This document shows, piece after piece, positions 41,640 through 49,321 of a stretch of DNA of 51,003 nucleotides; position 1 is the stretch's first letter, and each line of letters opens with the position of its first letter. The DNA comes from an uncultured Christensenella sp. (GTDB lineage Bacteria > Bacillota > Clostridia > Christensenellales > UBA3700): positions 1-51,003 of the forward strand of contig CAJUEA010000006.1 of the NCBI GenBank assembly GCA_910584975.1. The letters run 5' to 3'. A program made the translations under genes and the position numbers. The notes under the pieces were generated by a model. It worked only from the letters and a program-made list of their open reading frames with translations, was not told where the DNA came from and ran no database searches.

Positions 41640-42692
41640 TTAATCTTGTTTGCTTGGCAAACACTCAATAAGCACAGCATTGCCCTCAACGCTAAACTTG
41701 CCCTCTGCAACATATGGTAAAAAGAAATAGTCTCCTTTGCCAATTTTTTGAGAATAGTTTTCGCCTTTGATAACAGCATCTCCTTCCAAACAAATGTATA
41801 CACTTGGAGCATAATCCATCACAAAACTACCACCTTTCAAAATGTGTCTGTTTTCTGCAAAACAGGTTGTGTCTTTGTAAGTTATAAGCTCTTCTTTAAC
41901 ATAGCTTGGGGTGTTGATTACCACTTTAGGGGCGATTTTCGCAAGGTTAATTGCTTTTTCTCCCACAAGATTATAATCAAAACAATCAAGTGCAGTGAAC
42001 TTATCCAATCCGATATATTTTTCCTCTTCGCTGATTTTATAGTCTCCACACCAGTTTTCAGGTTGAATGGTAAAGTCAGTTGGTTCTTGCACTTCAACAA
42101 TTGTGCAACCCTCGCCGATAGCGTGAATCAATCCACCCGGAATCAAATACATATCGCCAACATGAGCCTCAACACCATTCAAAATTGTGCGCATAACATC
42201 TTTGTTTTCAAGACTTTCTTCTTCCAAAGCAGAAAATTTATCTTTACCAATATACTTGTTAAAACCAAAGTAAATTTTTGCATCAGGACGAGTGGCAATT
42301 ACAAGCCAAGCCTCAGTTTTTCCGTACTCACTATTAAAATGCTTTTTAGAAAAATCTTTTGTTGGATGCACTTGAACAGGAAGTCTTATTGCACTATCCA
42401 AATACTTAACCAAACAATCATATTTTCTGTTTCCAAGCAAAAGTTCTTTTTCCTCTTGCAAAAAATCATCAAAGAAAATGTTTGTTCCTTTGATAACGGA
42501 AACACCATCACGCTCTCCAAAATATTTTGGGTTGATAGCCTTAACTTTGCTTGCAATCCACTCTTCTGGGAACAAAGTATCTTCAGCTTTTTCCCCTCTT
42601 AGTTCTGCATATTGCAAACCACCCAAATAAATACGAAAAACTCTGTTTAATTCAAAAAACAACGGCTCACTTGCCAATTTCTTTTTATCCAT
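41640..42692 (-). CDS. manA: Type I mannose-6-phosphate isomerase
   Basis: 350 residues from MDKKKLASEPLFFELNRV; the ATG at 42692 follows GAGGT, whereas the longer frame start lies upstream of this site. The zinc cupin motifs of type I PMI are present: LPVQVHP, KTEAWLVIATRPDAKIYFGF, HVGDMYLIPGGLIHAIGEGCTIVEVQEPTDFTI, then a second cupin with GKGDYFFLPYVAEGKF. It interconverts mannose-6-phosphate and fructose-6-phosphate in the cytosol. It lies downstream of the kinase/beta-mannosidase/sulfatase operon, after the repeat region, and completes a mannoside-to-glycolysis route. A TGCTTAT palindrome precedes it. Confidence 0.93.
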   Translation of the reverse strand: MDKKKLASEPLFFELNRVFRIYLGGLQYAELRGEKAEDTLFPEEWIASKVKAINPKYFGERDGVSVIKGTNIFFDDFLQEEKELLLGNRKYDCLVKYLDSAIRLPVQVHPTKDFSKKHFNSEYGKTEAWLVIATRPDAKIYFGFNKYIGKDKFSALEEESLENKDVMRTILNGVEAHVGDMYLIPGGLIHAIGEGCTIVEVQEPTDFTIQPENWCGDYKISEEEKYIGLDKFTALDCFDYNLVGEKAINLAKIAPKVVINTPSYVKEELITYKDTTCFAENRHILKGGSFVMDYAPSVYICLEGDAVIKGENYSQKIGKGDYFFLPYVAEGKFSVEGNAVLIECLPSKQD

Positions 42693-42741
42693 AACACACC
42701 TCAAAATTATTTTTTAATCTTTTAAATTTACACTTATTTAA

Positions 42742-42758
42742 TGCTTATATCATAAGCA
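42742..42758. promoter_or_regulatory. Palindrome upstream of manA
   Basis: TGCTTAT-ATC-ATAAGCA is a perfect 7-3-7 palindrome about 50 bp ahead of the manA start codon. It is an operator candidate with no identified regulator. Confidence 0.4.
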
Positions 42759-42764
42759 AAATTT

Positions 42765-42953
42765 GAGATCCTTCGACTACGCTCAGGATGACATAATAAA
42801 CTTGAACTTCCCTCATTTTACCCAGTATTTTCGCACAGGATGACAAGAACAACCAGTCATAGCTGGAGATTCTTCGACTTCACTGCGTTTCGCTCAGAAT
42901 GACACTACCATTGTCATTCCGAGTGAAGGCGTAGCCGTAATCGAGAAATCTCA
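42765..42953. repeat. Triple copy of a dispersed intergenic repeat
   Basis: Three related units: copy A 42765-42793 (GAGATCCTTCGACTACGCTC then AGGATGACA), copy B 42865-42904 (same plan with a 10-bp internal expansion and CAGAATGACA), and copy C 42912-42953 in opposite orientation (TGTCATTCCGAGTGAAGGCG ... GAGAAATCTCA). A partial GGATGACA occurs at 42838-42845. B and C face each other and could fold into a large hairpin. This GAGAT-TTCGAC-GCTC-GGAATGACA element is a REP-like repeat known from many AT-rich gut bacteria and it is much more G/C rich than its surroundings. No reading frame is present. Confidence 0.8.
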
Positions 42954-43059
42954 AACTATACTTGTTGAGTAAGATTAAATTATCATTATTAATTTTACAC
43001 AAACAAGATTTGATATTCCTCATTTTCCTCACAAAAAATTTGTCTTACAATGATATCAA

Positions 43060-44007
43060 TTATTTTAAACTTATTTTTAGCTTTTGGATATCTTCTTGTG
43101 TCGGCATTGATTCGATTGCACCTTTTTTGCCGATTACAACACCACAACCCAAGCTTGCAAAATCCATTGCTTGTTTAATTCCATCCAAAGTCAAATTTGC
43201 CTCGCCACAATTCAATTTGTACAAAACACAACCGATAAAGCAATCGCCTGCACCTGTTGTATCCACAACTTTAACATCTGCTGCAGCAGAAAAATATGTG
43301 TTGCCAGTTCTATCATAAACACTTGCCCCACTGCCACCTTTTGTGACAATCAGCAATTTGCTTTGCTTTGCAAGGTCAAAAAGTTGTTTTACTGCAACCT
43401 CTTCATTGTTTTCGCCTGTAAGCAAAACAAGCTCGTCATCAGTAACTTTAACAATATCAGCAACTGACAAAAACTCTTTTATTGTGCTCACACAATTTTC
43501 AATATTATCCCAAAGTCTTTCACGAACATTTACATCAAAAGAAACTATGCAATCATTTGCTTTTGCAAGCTCAATCGCACGCTTGTGTGCGTACTTGGAC
43601 GGAGATTCAACCAATCCAACTGAACAAAAATGCAAAATATCTCCCTTTGCAAATAAATCATTAGGGATTTCTGATTTGTCAAGCATAAGGTCACAACTTT
43701 GGTTGCGATAAAAATTAAATTCCCTATCGCCATTTTCGTCGTGAGAAACAAATGCAAGTGCAGTTTGATATCTTTTGTCAATTATTGTGTAATCGGTGTT
43801 AACACCCCACTTTTTCATATTTGCTAGCAAAAATCTTGAAAAAATATCCTCACTTAATTTGCCAAGATAGCAACCAACACCACCAAGCTTTGCAATGCAA
43901 GCACAAACATTGCTTGGCGCACCACCTGCTTTTGCTGCAAAAGTAAGATCCTCCCCTGTTGGCATAAAATCAATTAAACTTTCCCCAATACAAACAACTT
44001 TACTCAT
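43060..44007 (-). CDS. PfkB-family carbohydrate kinase (fructokinase-like)
   Basis: 315 residues. N-terminal MSKVVCIGESLIDFMPTGED and AKAGGAPSNVCACIAKLGG form the sugar-binding lid and first ribokinase signature. DTTGAGDCFIGCVLY (249-263) holds the catalytic base Asp255 and the anion hole. Overall it looks most like bacterial fructokinases (ScrK type) that make fructose-6-phosphate. In this operon it may instead phosphorylate mannose or another hexose released by the beta-mannosidase. AGAGGA precedes the ATG. It lies 23 bp after the beta-mannosidase gene. Confidence 0.9.
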   Translation of the reverse strand: MSKVVCIGESLIDFMPTGEDLTFAAKAGGAPSNVCACIAKLGGVGCYLGKLSEDIFSRFLLANMKKWGVNTDYTIIDKRYQTALAFVSHDENGDREFNFYRNQSCDLMLDKSEIPNDLFAKGDILHFCSVGLVESPSKYAHKRAIELAKANDCIVSFDVNVRERLWDNIENCVSTIKEFLSVADIVKVTDDELVLLTGENNEEVAVKQLFDLAKQSKLLIVTKGGSGASVYDRTGNTYFSAAADVKVVDTTGAGDCFIGCVLYKLNCGEANLTLDGIKQAMDFASLGCGVVIGKKGAIESMPTQEDIQKLKISLK

Positions 44008-44030
44008 TTTATCCTCTTTTAAAAATCATA

Positions 44031-46598
44031 TTAAACTTTCACATTTTTTGGAATTGAACTATAATAAATCCAGTTGCCAAAATTAATTGGAATCATAAAA
44101 ACTTTTATTCTGAACAAATTGTCGCTCAATTTTGAACCTTTTGGCACAACATCGCAAACACTTGACACAAGCAAATCATTTTTAACTTGCTCTGCATCCA
44201 TTTCCCCAACTTGCAAAGTTACAACTTTTTTCTCTCCTGCCAAAATGTCAAAATAGTTATCGCTGAATGGCTTTGTGATTGTTTTTGAATGAACTCTTAC
44301 AAGTCTTGCAAACTTATCTGCTGTCAAAGTGATTTTTGCAACGCCATTTTCAACCTCAACATCAAAAGTGATGTTTGATTGTGGCAATTTCAAATTTCTT
44401 TCCTTATCAAACAAGAAAGTTTTGTGTGAAACAACTTTGCCATCCAAAAGCAAATCTGCCACAAACACACAATTTTTCAAGTTTGCACACTTGCCTTTCA
44501 AAAAGTTAATTTTTATATTTTGAATATGTTTTGAAGAATTTGCAGGGATAGTGTAATCCGAACTCTCCTCATACAAAAGTTTTCCATCAAAATCATACAA
44601 ACTGCAAACAACTTTGCAAGATGTGTCTTTCAATTCCTCCAATGTGTCATTGATAACATAAATGTCAAGATCTTTTTTGCTATCCTCAATTGACAACATA
44701 ATTGGTGCAAAGAAATGTTTTGATGTGTATTGCAAAGCCTTAAAATTGCCATAGTAATCCACACTTGACCAAGAGCAAACTGGCCAGCAATCATTGTATT
44801 GCCAGAAAAGTGAACCATTACATCTGCCTTTGTTGCGTCTCCAATGCTCAGTTGCATCCCTAATGCACTCTTGCTCACAAATTTGTGACAAATAAATATA
44901 GTCTTCAAATTTTTGTGGCAAACGGAATCTTGATGCAATATAAAAAGCCATTTTCATATTACCACTTGCACATTTTTGGTGATTTTTGAAAACTTCGCTT
45001 GTAAGTGAATAATCCTCTGGTTTTGCATAAGTTTCAATTGTTTTAATGTCAGGCAAACTTTCAAAGCCAAACTCACTGCAAAATCTTGTCATACGCTTGC
45101 GATAATAATTCATAGGTTTCAAGCCGTGCCATACTGCCCACAAATGTGTGTCGCCGACATTGTCATTTGAAAATCCGTTGTCGTGCTCAATACCAACTGG
45201 AGTGCCTGCAATGTAAGGTGTAACCTTATCAAATCTGCTGACTGCCTCTGGCAAAATATCCCAAAAGAATTTTTTTGTCCAAGCGACATAGTTTGTGCGA
45301 AGTTTCCAAGCGATTGCCATAAGTTCAATTTCGTTGTTGCCACACCACAATCCCAAACTTGCGTGATGACGCAATCTTTGAACTTGATATTCCACTTCTT
45401 TAAGCACATTTTCTCTGAAATCTTCCATAAAGAATGGATAAGGTTGACAAGCAAAAGCAAAGTCTTGCCAAACGATTATACCATACTCATCACACAAATC
45501 ATAAAACTCCTCGCTTTCATAATAGCCACCACCCCAAACTCTAATCATATTAAAGTTGCAATCGGCAGCAGATTTTATGTAATACTCAAGCTTTTCTTTG
45601 CTTGTTCTGTTTACAAAAGTGTCAGACGGAATCCAGTTTGCACCCTTTGCAAAAACTGATGCTCCATTAAGCACAAATTGGAAATTCTTGCCGAATTTAT
45701 CCACATCTTGGTTAAGTTTGATTGTTCTAAGTCCAATCCTCTTGCTTTGCTCGCTCAAACTTTTGCCATTTGCCAAAATCTCCACCTTAACAGTATAAAG
45801 TGGTTGTTTTTCTGTTCCTGAAATATCTCTTATCCACCAAAGCTCAGGTGTTTCAATTTCACAATTAGCAGTAGCCTTATCTGTACAAGCAGATTTATTT
45901 TCAAAAATCAACTTGCCTGATGGAGAAAGTACGCTTACTTTGCACTCAATTTCAGTTTTATCAAAATTGTCAATTGAAGTGCTAATTGCAAGATTAACTT
46001 TGGCATCAGTGTGTGTTTGATTTATCAAAACGCTGTTTATTGTTGCAACATTTAAGCCTTCAACATAAATATCGCCACTTATTCCACTTGGTGTAAGCAC
46101 AGGACCCCAGTCCCAACCAAAGTGACATTGTGGTTTACGGATATGTGGAATACCATTAAGTCCATTGCAGTTTGCAGGGGTTGTTTCCTGCTTTTGTTTG
46201 TTCAAAACATACTCAACAGGAGAATAGAATCTTATTTTGATTTCATTTTCTTGTTGTGCATAAGGTTTAATATCAAATTTATAGCAAATATGATGATTTT
46301 CGCCTTTGCCAACCAAATTGCCATTGACAAAAACATCGCAGATAGTATCCAAGCATTCACATACCAAATTGATTTTTTCACTGCTCAAAATATCCTCTGT
46401 AAGACTGAAATTTCTTGTATACTCCCAATCTTTTTCACTAACCCAATACACCTCTTTTTCATTTGTGCCATAAAATGGGTCAATAATCAAATTGTTGGAT
46501 AACAAATCCAAATAGTTGCAACCAGGCACTTGCGCCGGATACCACTCATTTTTTTCTGCTTGTTTAAATTTCCACTCGCCATTCAAACTGAATTTCAT
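44031..46598 (-). CDS. Beta-mannosidase, glycoside hydrolase family 2
   Basis: 855 residues from MKFSLNGEWKFKQAEKNEW; GAGGT precedes the ATG at 46598. GH2 mannosidase features: NVPGCNYLDLL-like start, FGWDWGPVLTPSGISGDIYVEG, MIRVWGGGYYESEEFYDLCDEYGIIVWQDFAFACQPYP, acid/base Glu423 in LWCGNNEIEL and nucleophile Glu509 in FCSEFGFESLP. These match beta-mannosidase rather than beta-galactosidase or glucuronidase. No signal peptide, so it acts on imported manno-oligosaccharides or glycan-core Man-beta-GlcNAc. Operon partners are a sulfatase (upstream) and the PfkB kinase (downstream). Confidence 0.94.
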   Translation of the reverse strand: MKFSLNGEWKFKQAEKNEWYPAQVPGCNYLDLLSNNLIIDPFYGTNEKEVYWVSEKDWEYTRNFSLTEDILSSEKINLVCECLDTICDVFVNGNLVGKGENHHICYKFDIKPYAQQENEIKIRFYSPVEYVLNKQKQETTPANCNGLNGIPHIRKPQCHFGWDWGPVLTPSGISGDIYVEGLNVATINSVLINQTHTDAKVNLAISTSIDNFDKTEIECKVSVLSPSGKLIFENKSACTDKATANCEIETPELWWIRDISGTEKQPLYTVKVEILANGKSLSEQSKRIGLRTIKLNQDVDKFGKNFQFVLNGASVFAKGANWIPSDTFVNRTSKEKLEYYIKSAADCNFNMIRVWGGGYYESEEFYDLCDEYGIIVWQDFAFACQPYPFFMEDFRENVLKEVEYQVQRLRHHASLGLWCGNNEIELMAIAWKLRTNYVAWTKKFFWDILPEAVSRFDKVTPYIAGTPVGIEHDNGFSNDNVGDTHLWAVWHGLKPMNYYRKRMTRFCSEFGFESLPDIKTIETYAKPEDYSLTSEVFKNHQKCASGNMKMAFYIASRFRLPQKFEDYIYLSQICEQECIRDATEHWRRNKGRCNGSLFWQYNDCWPVCSWSSVDYYGNFKALQYTSKHFFAPIMLSIEDSKKDLDIYVINDTLEELKDTSCKVVCSLYDFDGKLLYEESSDYTIPANSSKHIQNIKINFLKGKCANLKNCVFVADLLLDGKVVSHKTFLFDKERNLKLPQSNITFDVEVENGVAKITLTADKFARLVRVHSKTITKPFSDNYFDILAGEKKVVTLQVGEMDAEQVKNDLLVSSVCDVVPKGSKLSDNLFRIKVFMIPINFGNWIYYSSIPKNVKV

Positions 46599-46640
46599 AA
46601 TCAACACCTCTTATTGAATTTTAAATGTTTAAAATTTTTA

Positions 46641-47963
46641 TCAAATAATTTTTGGTTTAATGCCTTCCACTTGCTCAATATCCAAAAGCAATTTTTCTTT
46701 TAATTGCTTTTTAATTTGTTTATATTCTGCTTTTTTAATCACATTGTTGTGTTGTGCCTTATCTTTTTTGTTGTCATACAAAAACTCGCCCTTATAGAAA
46801 TTGCTTTTTGCCTTTGTCATTCCAAAAGAAAATGGCTTTTTCACGCTGTAAGTATAGTCTTCAGTGATGATAGCTCTGCCCAATTGAGACTCACTTATCT
46901 GCATAAAAATATGATCTCTGCCCTTGCCACTCTCAAGCATTTTCAGTATGCTTTGACTTTGATAATTGCTTGGAATCTCCACCTTAGCCATATCCAAAAT
47001 TGTGGCAGTCAAATCAAGCAAACTTACAAAACCATCAAATTTTTTGCCAATATATTTGCTTGTGATATCATTCTTTTTCAATCCACCACCTGTCATAATA
47101 AGTGGGATGTGTGCGCTTGCCTCGTGAGCACTGCGCTTGTATTCCATATTTCTTGTTTTAAAGTGACAGCCGTGGTCGGATGTATAAATCAAAACGCTGT
47201 CATCCCACAAGCCTTTATCATGAACAGCTTTTACCAAATCTGCAAAATTGCTGTCCAATCTTTTGCAACATGCCAAATAATGTGCAAATTCTTCTTTATA
47301 ATTTCCGTTTAGTCCAATCAAATCCTCTGGATAAGGATAGTTTTCAAACTCTTTGTCCTCGCCTTCCACACATTGGAATGTGTTTTTGCCATTTTGATGA
47401 TGTGGCTCAAGTTGTGAAATCATAAGGAAAAATGCTTTATCACTATTGTAATTTTTAATATAATCAATTGCAAAATCGTTTATACAATCACTTCTTACAC
47501 CTTTAAATTCAACTTTGTTATTGTTTTTGTCAAACAAAAATCCACCATTTATATCTGATGTGAATTCCAAACAATCTGCTGCAAGCCAACAATCGTTGTA
47601 ACCACCCCTGTACTCCTCAGGCATAGCTTTTGTTTGCAAATTGTTGTGAGGATTTGTGCCTGCTGTGTCTGATGCCAAATGCCATTTGCCGATATATGAA
47701 GTGTTATAATCAGACTTGTTAAGACATTTTGCAAGCGCATTTTCATAATTCGGATTCATTGAAATTCCGTTTATGTAGCAGTCGTTTTCGCTTGCATAAA
47801 GTCCTGTTTGAATGCACGCTCTTGCAGGTCCACAAACGGGCTGACAAGTGTAGCAGTTATCAAAAAAAATGCTTTCATCCAACATATTGTGCAAATTTGG
47901 CGTCACTTTTTCGTTGATAGTATCAAATCTTTGCTGATCGCTGAAATATAAAATAATATTCAT
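46641..47963 (-). CDS. Sulfatase-family hydrolase (cysteine type)
   Basis: 440 residues from MNIILYFSDQQRFDTIN; AAGGGGAA precedes the ATG at 47963. The Cys-type sulfatase signature C-G-P-A-R (44-48) in CQPVCGPARACIQTGLY supplies the Cys that is converted to formylglycine by an anaerobic sulfatase-maturating enzyme; no such enzyme is encoded in this window. YIGKWHLAS, YTSDHGCHFKTRNMEYKRSAHEASAHIPLIMTGGG and the N-terminal Asp add metal and active-site residues. No signal peptide is visible, so the substrate must be imported. It is first in the mannoside operon. Activity on sulfated sugars is likely but phosphonate-ester-type activity is also possible. Confidence 0.9.
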   Translation of the reverse strand: MNIILYFSDQQRFDTINEKVTPNLHNMLDESIFFDNCYTCQPVCGPARACIQTGLYASENDCYINGISMNPNYENALAKCLNKSDYNTSYIGKWHLASDTAGTNPHNNLQTKAMPEEYRGGYNDCWLAADCLEFTSDINGGFLFDKNNNKVEFKGVRSDCINDFAIDYIKNYNSDKAFFLMISQLEPHHQNGKNTFQCVEGEDKEFENYPYPEDLIGLNGNYKEEFAHYLACCKRLDSNFADLVKAVHDKGLWDDSVLIYTSDHGCHFKTRNMEYKRSAHEASAHIPLIMTGGGLKKNDITSKYIGKKFDGFVSLLDLTATILDMAKVEIPSNYQSQSILKMLESGKGRDHIFMQISESQLGRAIITEDYTYSVKKPFSFGMTKAKSNFYKGEFLYDNKKDKAQHNNVIKKAEYKQIKKQLKEKLLLDIEQVEGIKPKII

Positions 47964-47995
47964 CCAAGTTCCCCTTAATATAATAATTATATAAT

Positions 47996-48024
47996 ATTTT
48001 ACCATAGAATAGCATTTGTGTCAA
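47996..48024 (-). promoter_or_regulatory. Sigma-A promoter of sulfatase/beta-mannosidase/kinase operon
   Basis: TTGACA (48019-48024), 17-bp spacer, TAAAAT (47996-48001) on the minus strand, about 27 bases before the start codon. Confidence 0.82.
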
Positions 48025-48180
48025 TACCCAACTTTTCAAATACTCACACATCAAGGCAAAAAAAACAAAGTAAAAAATTGTCTTTTGGGTTACCATTTAA
48101 TAGTTAATATCCAAACAATTCATACTCACACTAAATATGCTTTCATTTTATACAAAAAGGCATTGATTTAAGCTTTATTG

Positions 48181-48209
48181 TTGACAATTAAAACAAATAA
48201 TGCTATGCT
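48181..48209 (+). promoter_or_regulatory. Promoter of the esterase gene
   Basis: TTGACA (48181-48186), 17-bp spacer, TATGCT (48204-48209). It is divergent from the sulfatase-operon promoter. Confidence 0.7.
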
Positions 48210-48249
48210 GAAATTGTATAATTTGCAATAAATATTATGGGAGGAAAAT

Positions 48250-49212
48250 ATGTTTTTTACAAAATTTTTGTTTAAACAAATTGACTATTTTGGATATTTG
48301 CCTCAAAACACATACCACGATAAAAATGCTGTGAAAATTGCGAGTAATCAAGTTTATAATACCGAAAATGCAAAGCACTGCACTCTTGATTTGATTTGTC
48401 AAAAAAAATCATTGCAACAAAAGCAAGTTGTGTTTGTCAATCTGCATGGTGGTGGCTTTGTTGCAGGAGATAAAAAATACCGAAAATCTTTTGCAGAATA
48501 TGTTACAAAGCACAATGTTAAAGTGCTTAATGTAAACTATGGCTTAGCCCCCGATTGCAATCTTTTGCAAATAATCAATGAGCTATCTGCAATATTTGAT
48601 TGGATTAAAAACTATGCTGAAAGCTACGGCTTAAACGAGAATAAAATAATACTTTGTGGAGACTCTGCTGGTAGTTATCTTGCACTTTGCCTTTGTGCAT
48701 TAAGCATTAACAATGAGTACGCAAAAGCAATAAATGCTACGAAAATCGATACTAAAATCGCAGGACTTGTACTTTTTAGTGGTATTTACTACCCAACAGA
48801 TTCACTCGCAAGCAATATGATTTTTGGTGTTAATCATTCACTTTGGGAGTTTTTGTGTGGCGAAAAATTTGTCTCAACTGACTCTTGCAAAATGCACCCA
48901 CTTTATAGCGTTATTGATATCGGTAACTTTTTGACAAAAGATTTTCCACCCGTATTTATCACTCACTCTGATAAAGATATTTTTTGCAAAGGAAACGGAC
49001 AAAAACTTGTTGAAAAACTAAAATCAATGCAAATACCTTATCACGAAGTGCACTCAACAAGTAATATGCACGACTGGCAAGAAAATATGTTTACTAAAGC
49101 ATCAAAACTTACACTAGCAGAGTTTGATAACTTTATGGCTGACCTTCTTTCAAATAAAATCACAACCGAAAATAATCGCTCAATAACAATTTGCAGAGGA
49201 AAAATCATTTAA
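48250..49212 (+). CDS. HSL-type alpha/beta hydrolase (esterase)
   Basis: 320 residues, ATG after GGGAGG. The hormone-sensitive-lipase family is shown by the oxyanion motif HGGGF (66-70), nucleophile Ser139 in GDSAG (137-141), VNYGLAPDCNL, and the acid and base in THSDKDIFCKG and MHDW. No signal peptide. Such carboxylesterases often remove acetyl groups from sugars, and its position divergent from a mannoside operon would fit deacetylation of acetylated mannan oligomers. That substrate is inferred from context only. Confidence 0.9.
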   Translation: MFFTKFLFKQIDYFGYLPQNTYHDKNAVKIASNQVYNTENAKHCTLDLICQKKSLQQKQVVFVNLHGGGFVAGDKKYRKSFAEYVTKHNVKVLNVNYGLAPDCNLLQIINELSAIFDWIKNYAESYGLNENKIILCGDSAGSYLALCLCALSINNEYAKAINATKIDTKIAGLVLFSGIYYPTDSLASNMIFGVNHSLWEFLCGEKFVSTDSCKMHPLYSVIDIGNFLTKDFPPVFITHSDKDIFCKGNGQKLVEKLKSMQIPYHEVHSTSNMHDWQENMFTKASKLTLAEFDNFMADLLSNKITTENNRSITICRGKII

Positions 49213-49253
49213 GTTAACAAAAAAATAATTTTAGCACTTTGTTTTTAAAAAGC

Positions 49254-49279
49254 AAAAAGTCGGAATTTTCCGACTTTTT
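49254..49279 (+). terminator. Esterase terminator
   Basis: A 12-bp arm AAAAAGTCGGAA (49254-49265) pairs with 49268-49279. The AGTCGG/CCGACT core is the same as in the fba terminator (28946-28979). A and T runs flank both sides, so it may also stop the opposing TPR-gene transcript. Confidence 0.85.
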
Positions 49280-49321
49280 ATTTTGTTAATTTTATTTTTT
49301 GTTATTTCAAACAAAATTTAA

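Noticed and set aside
42765..42953. CRISPR-like repeats
   Set aside because: Only three unequal copies, one inverted, with no uniform spacers and no cas genes.
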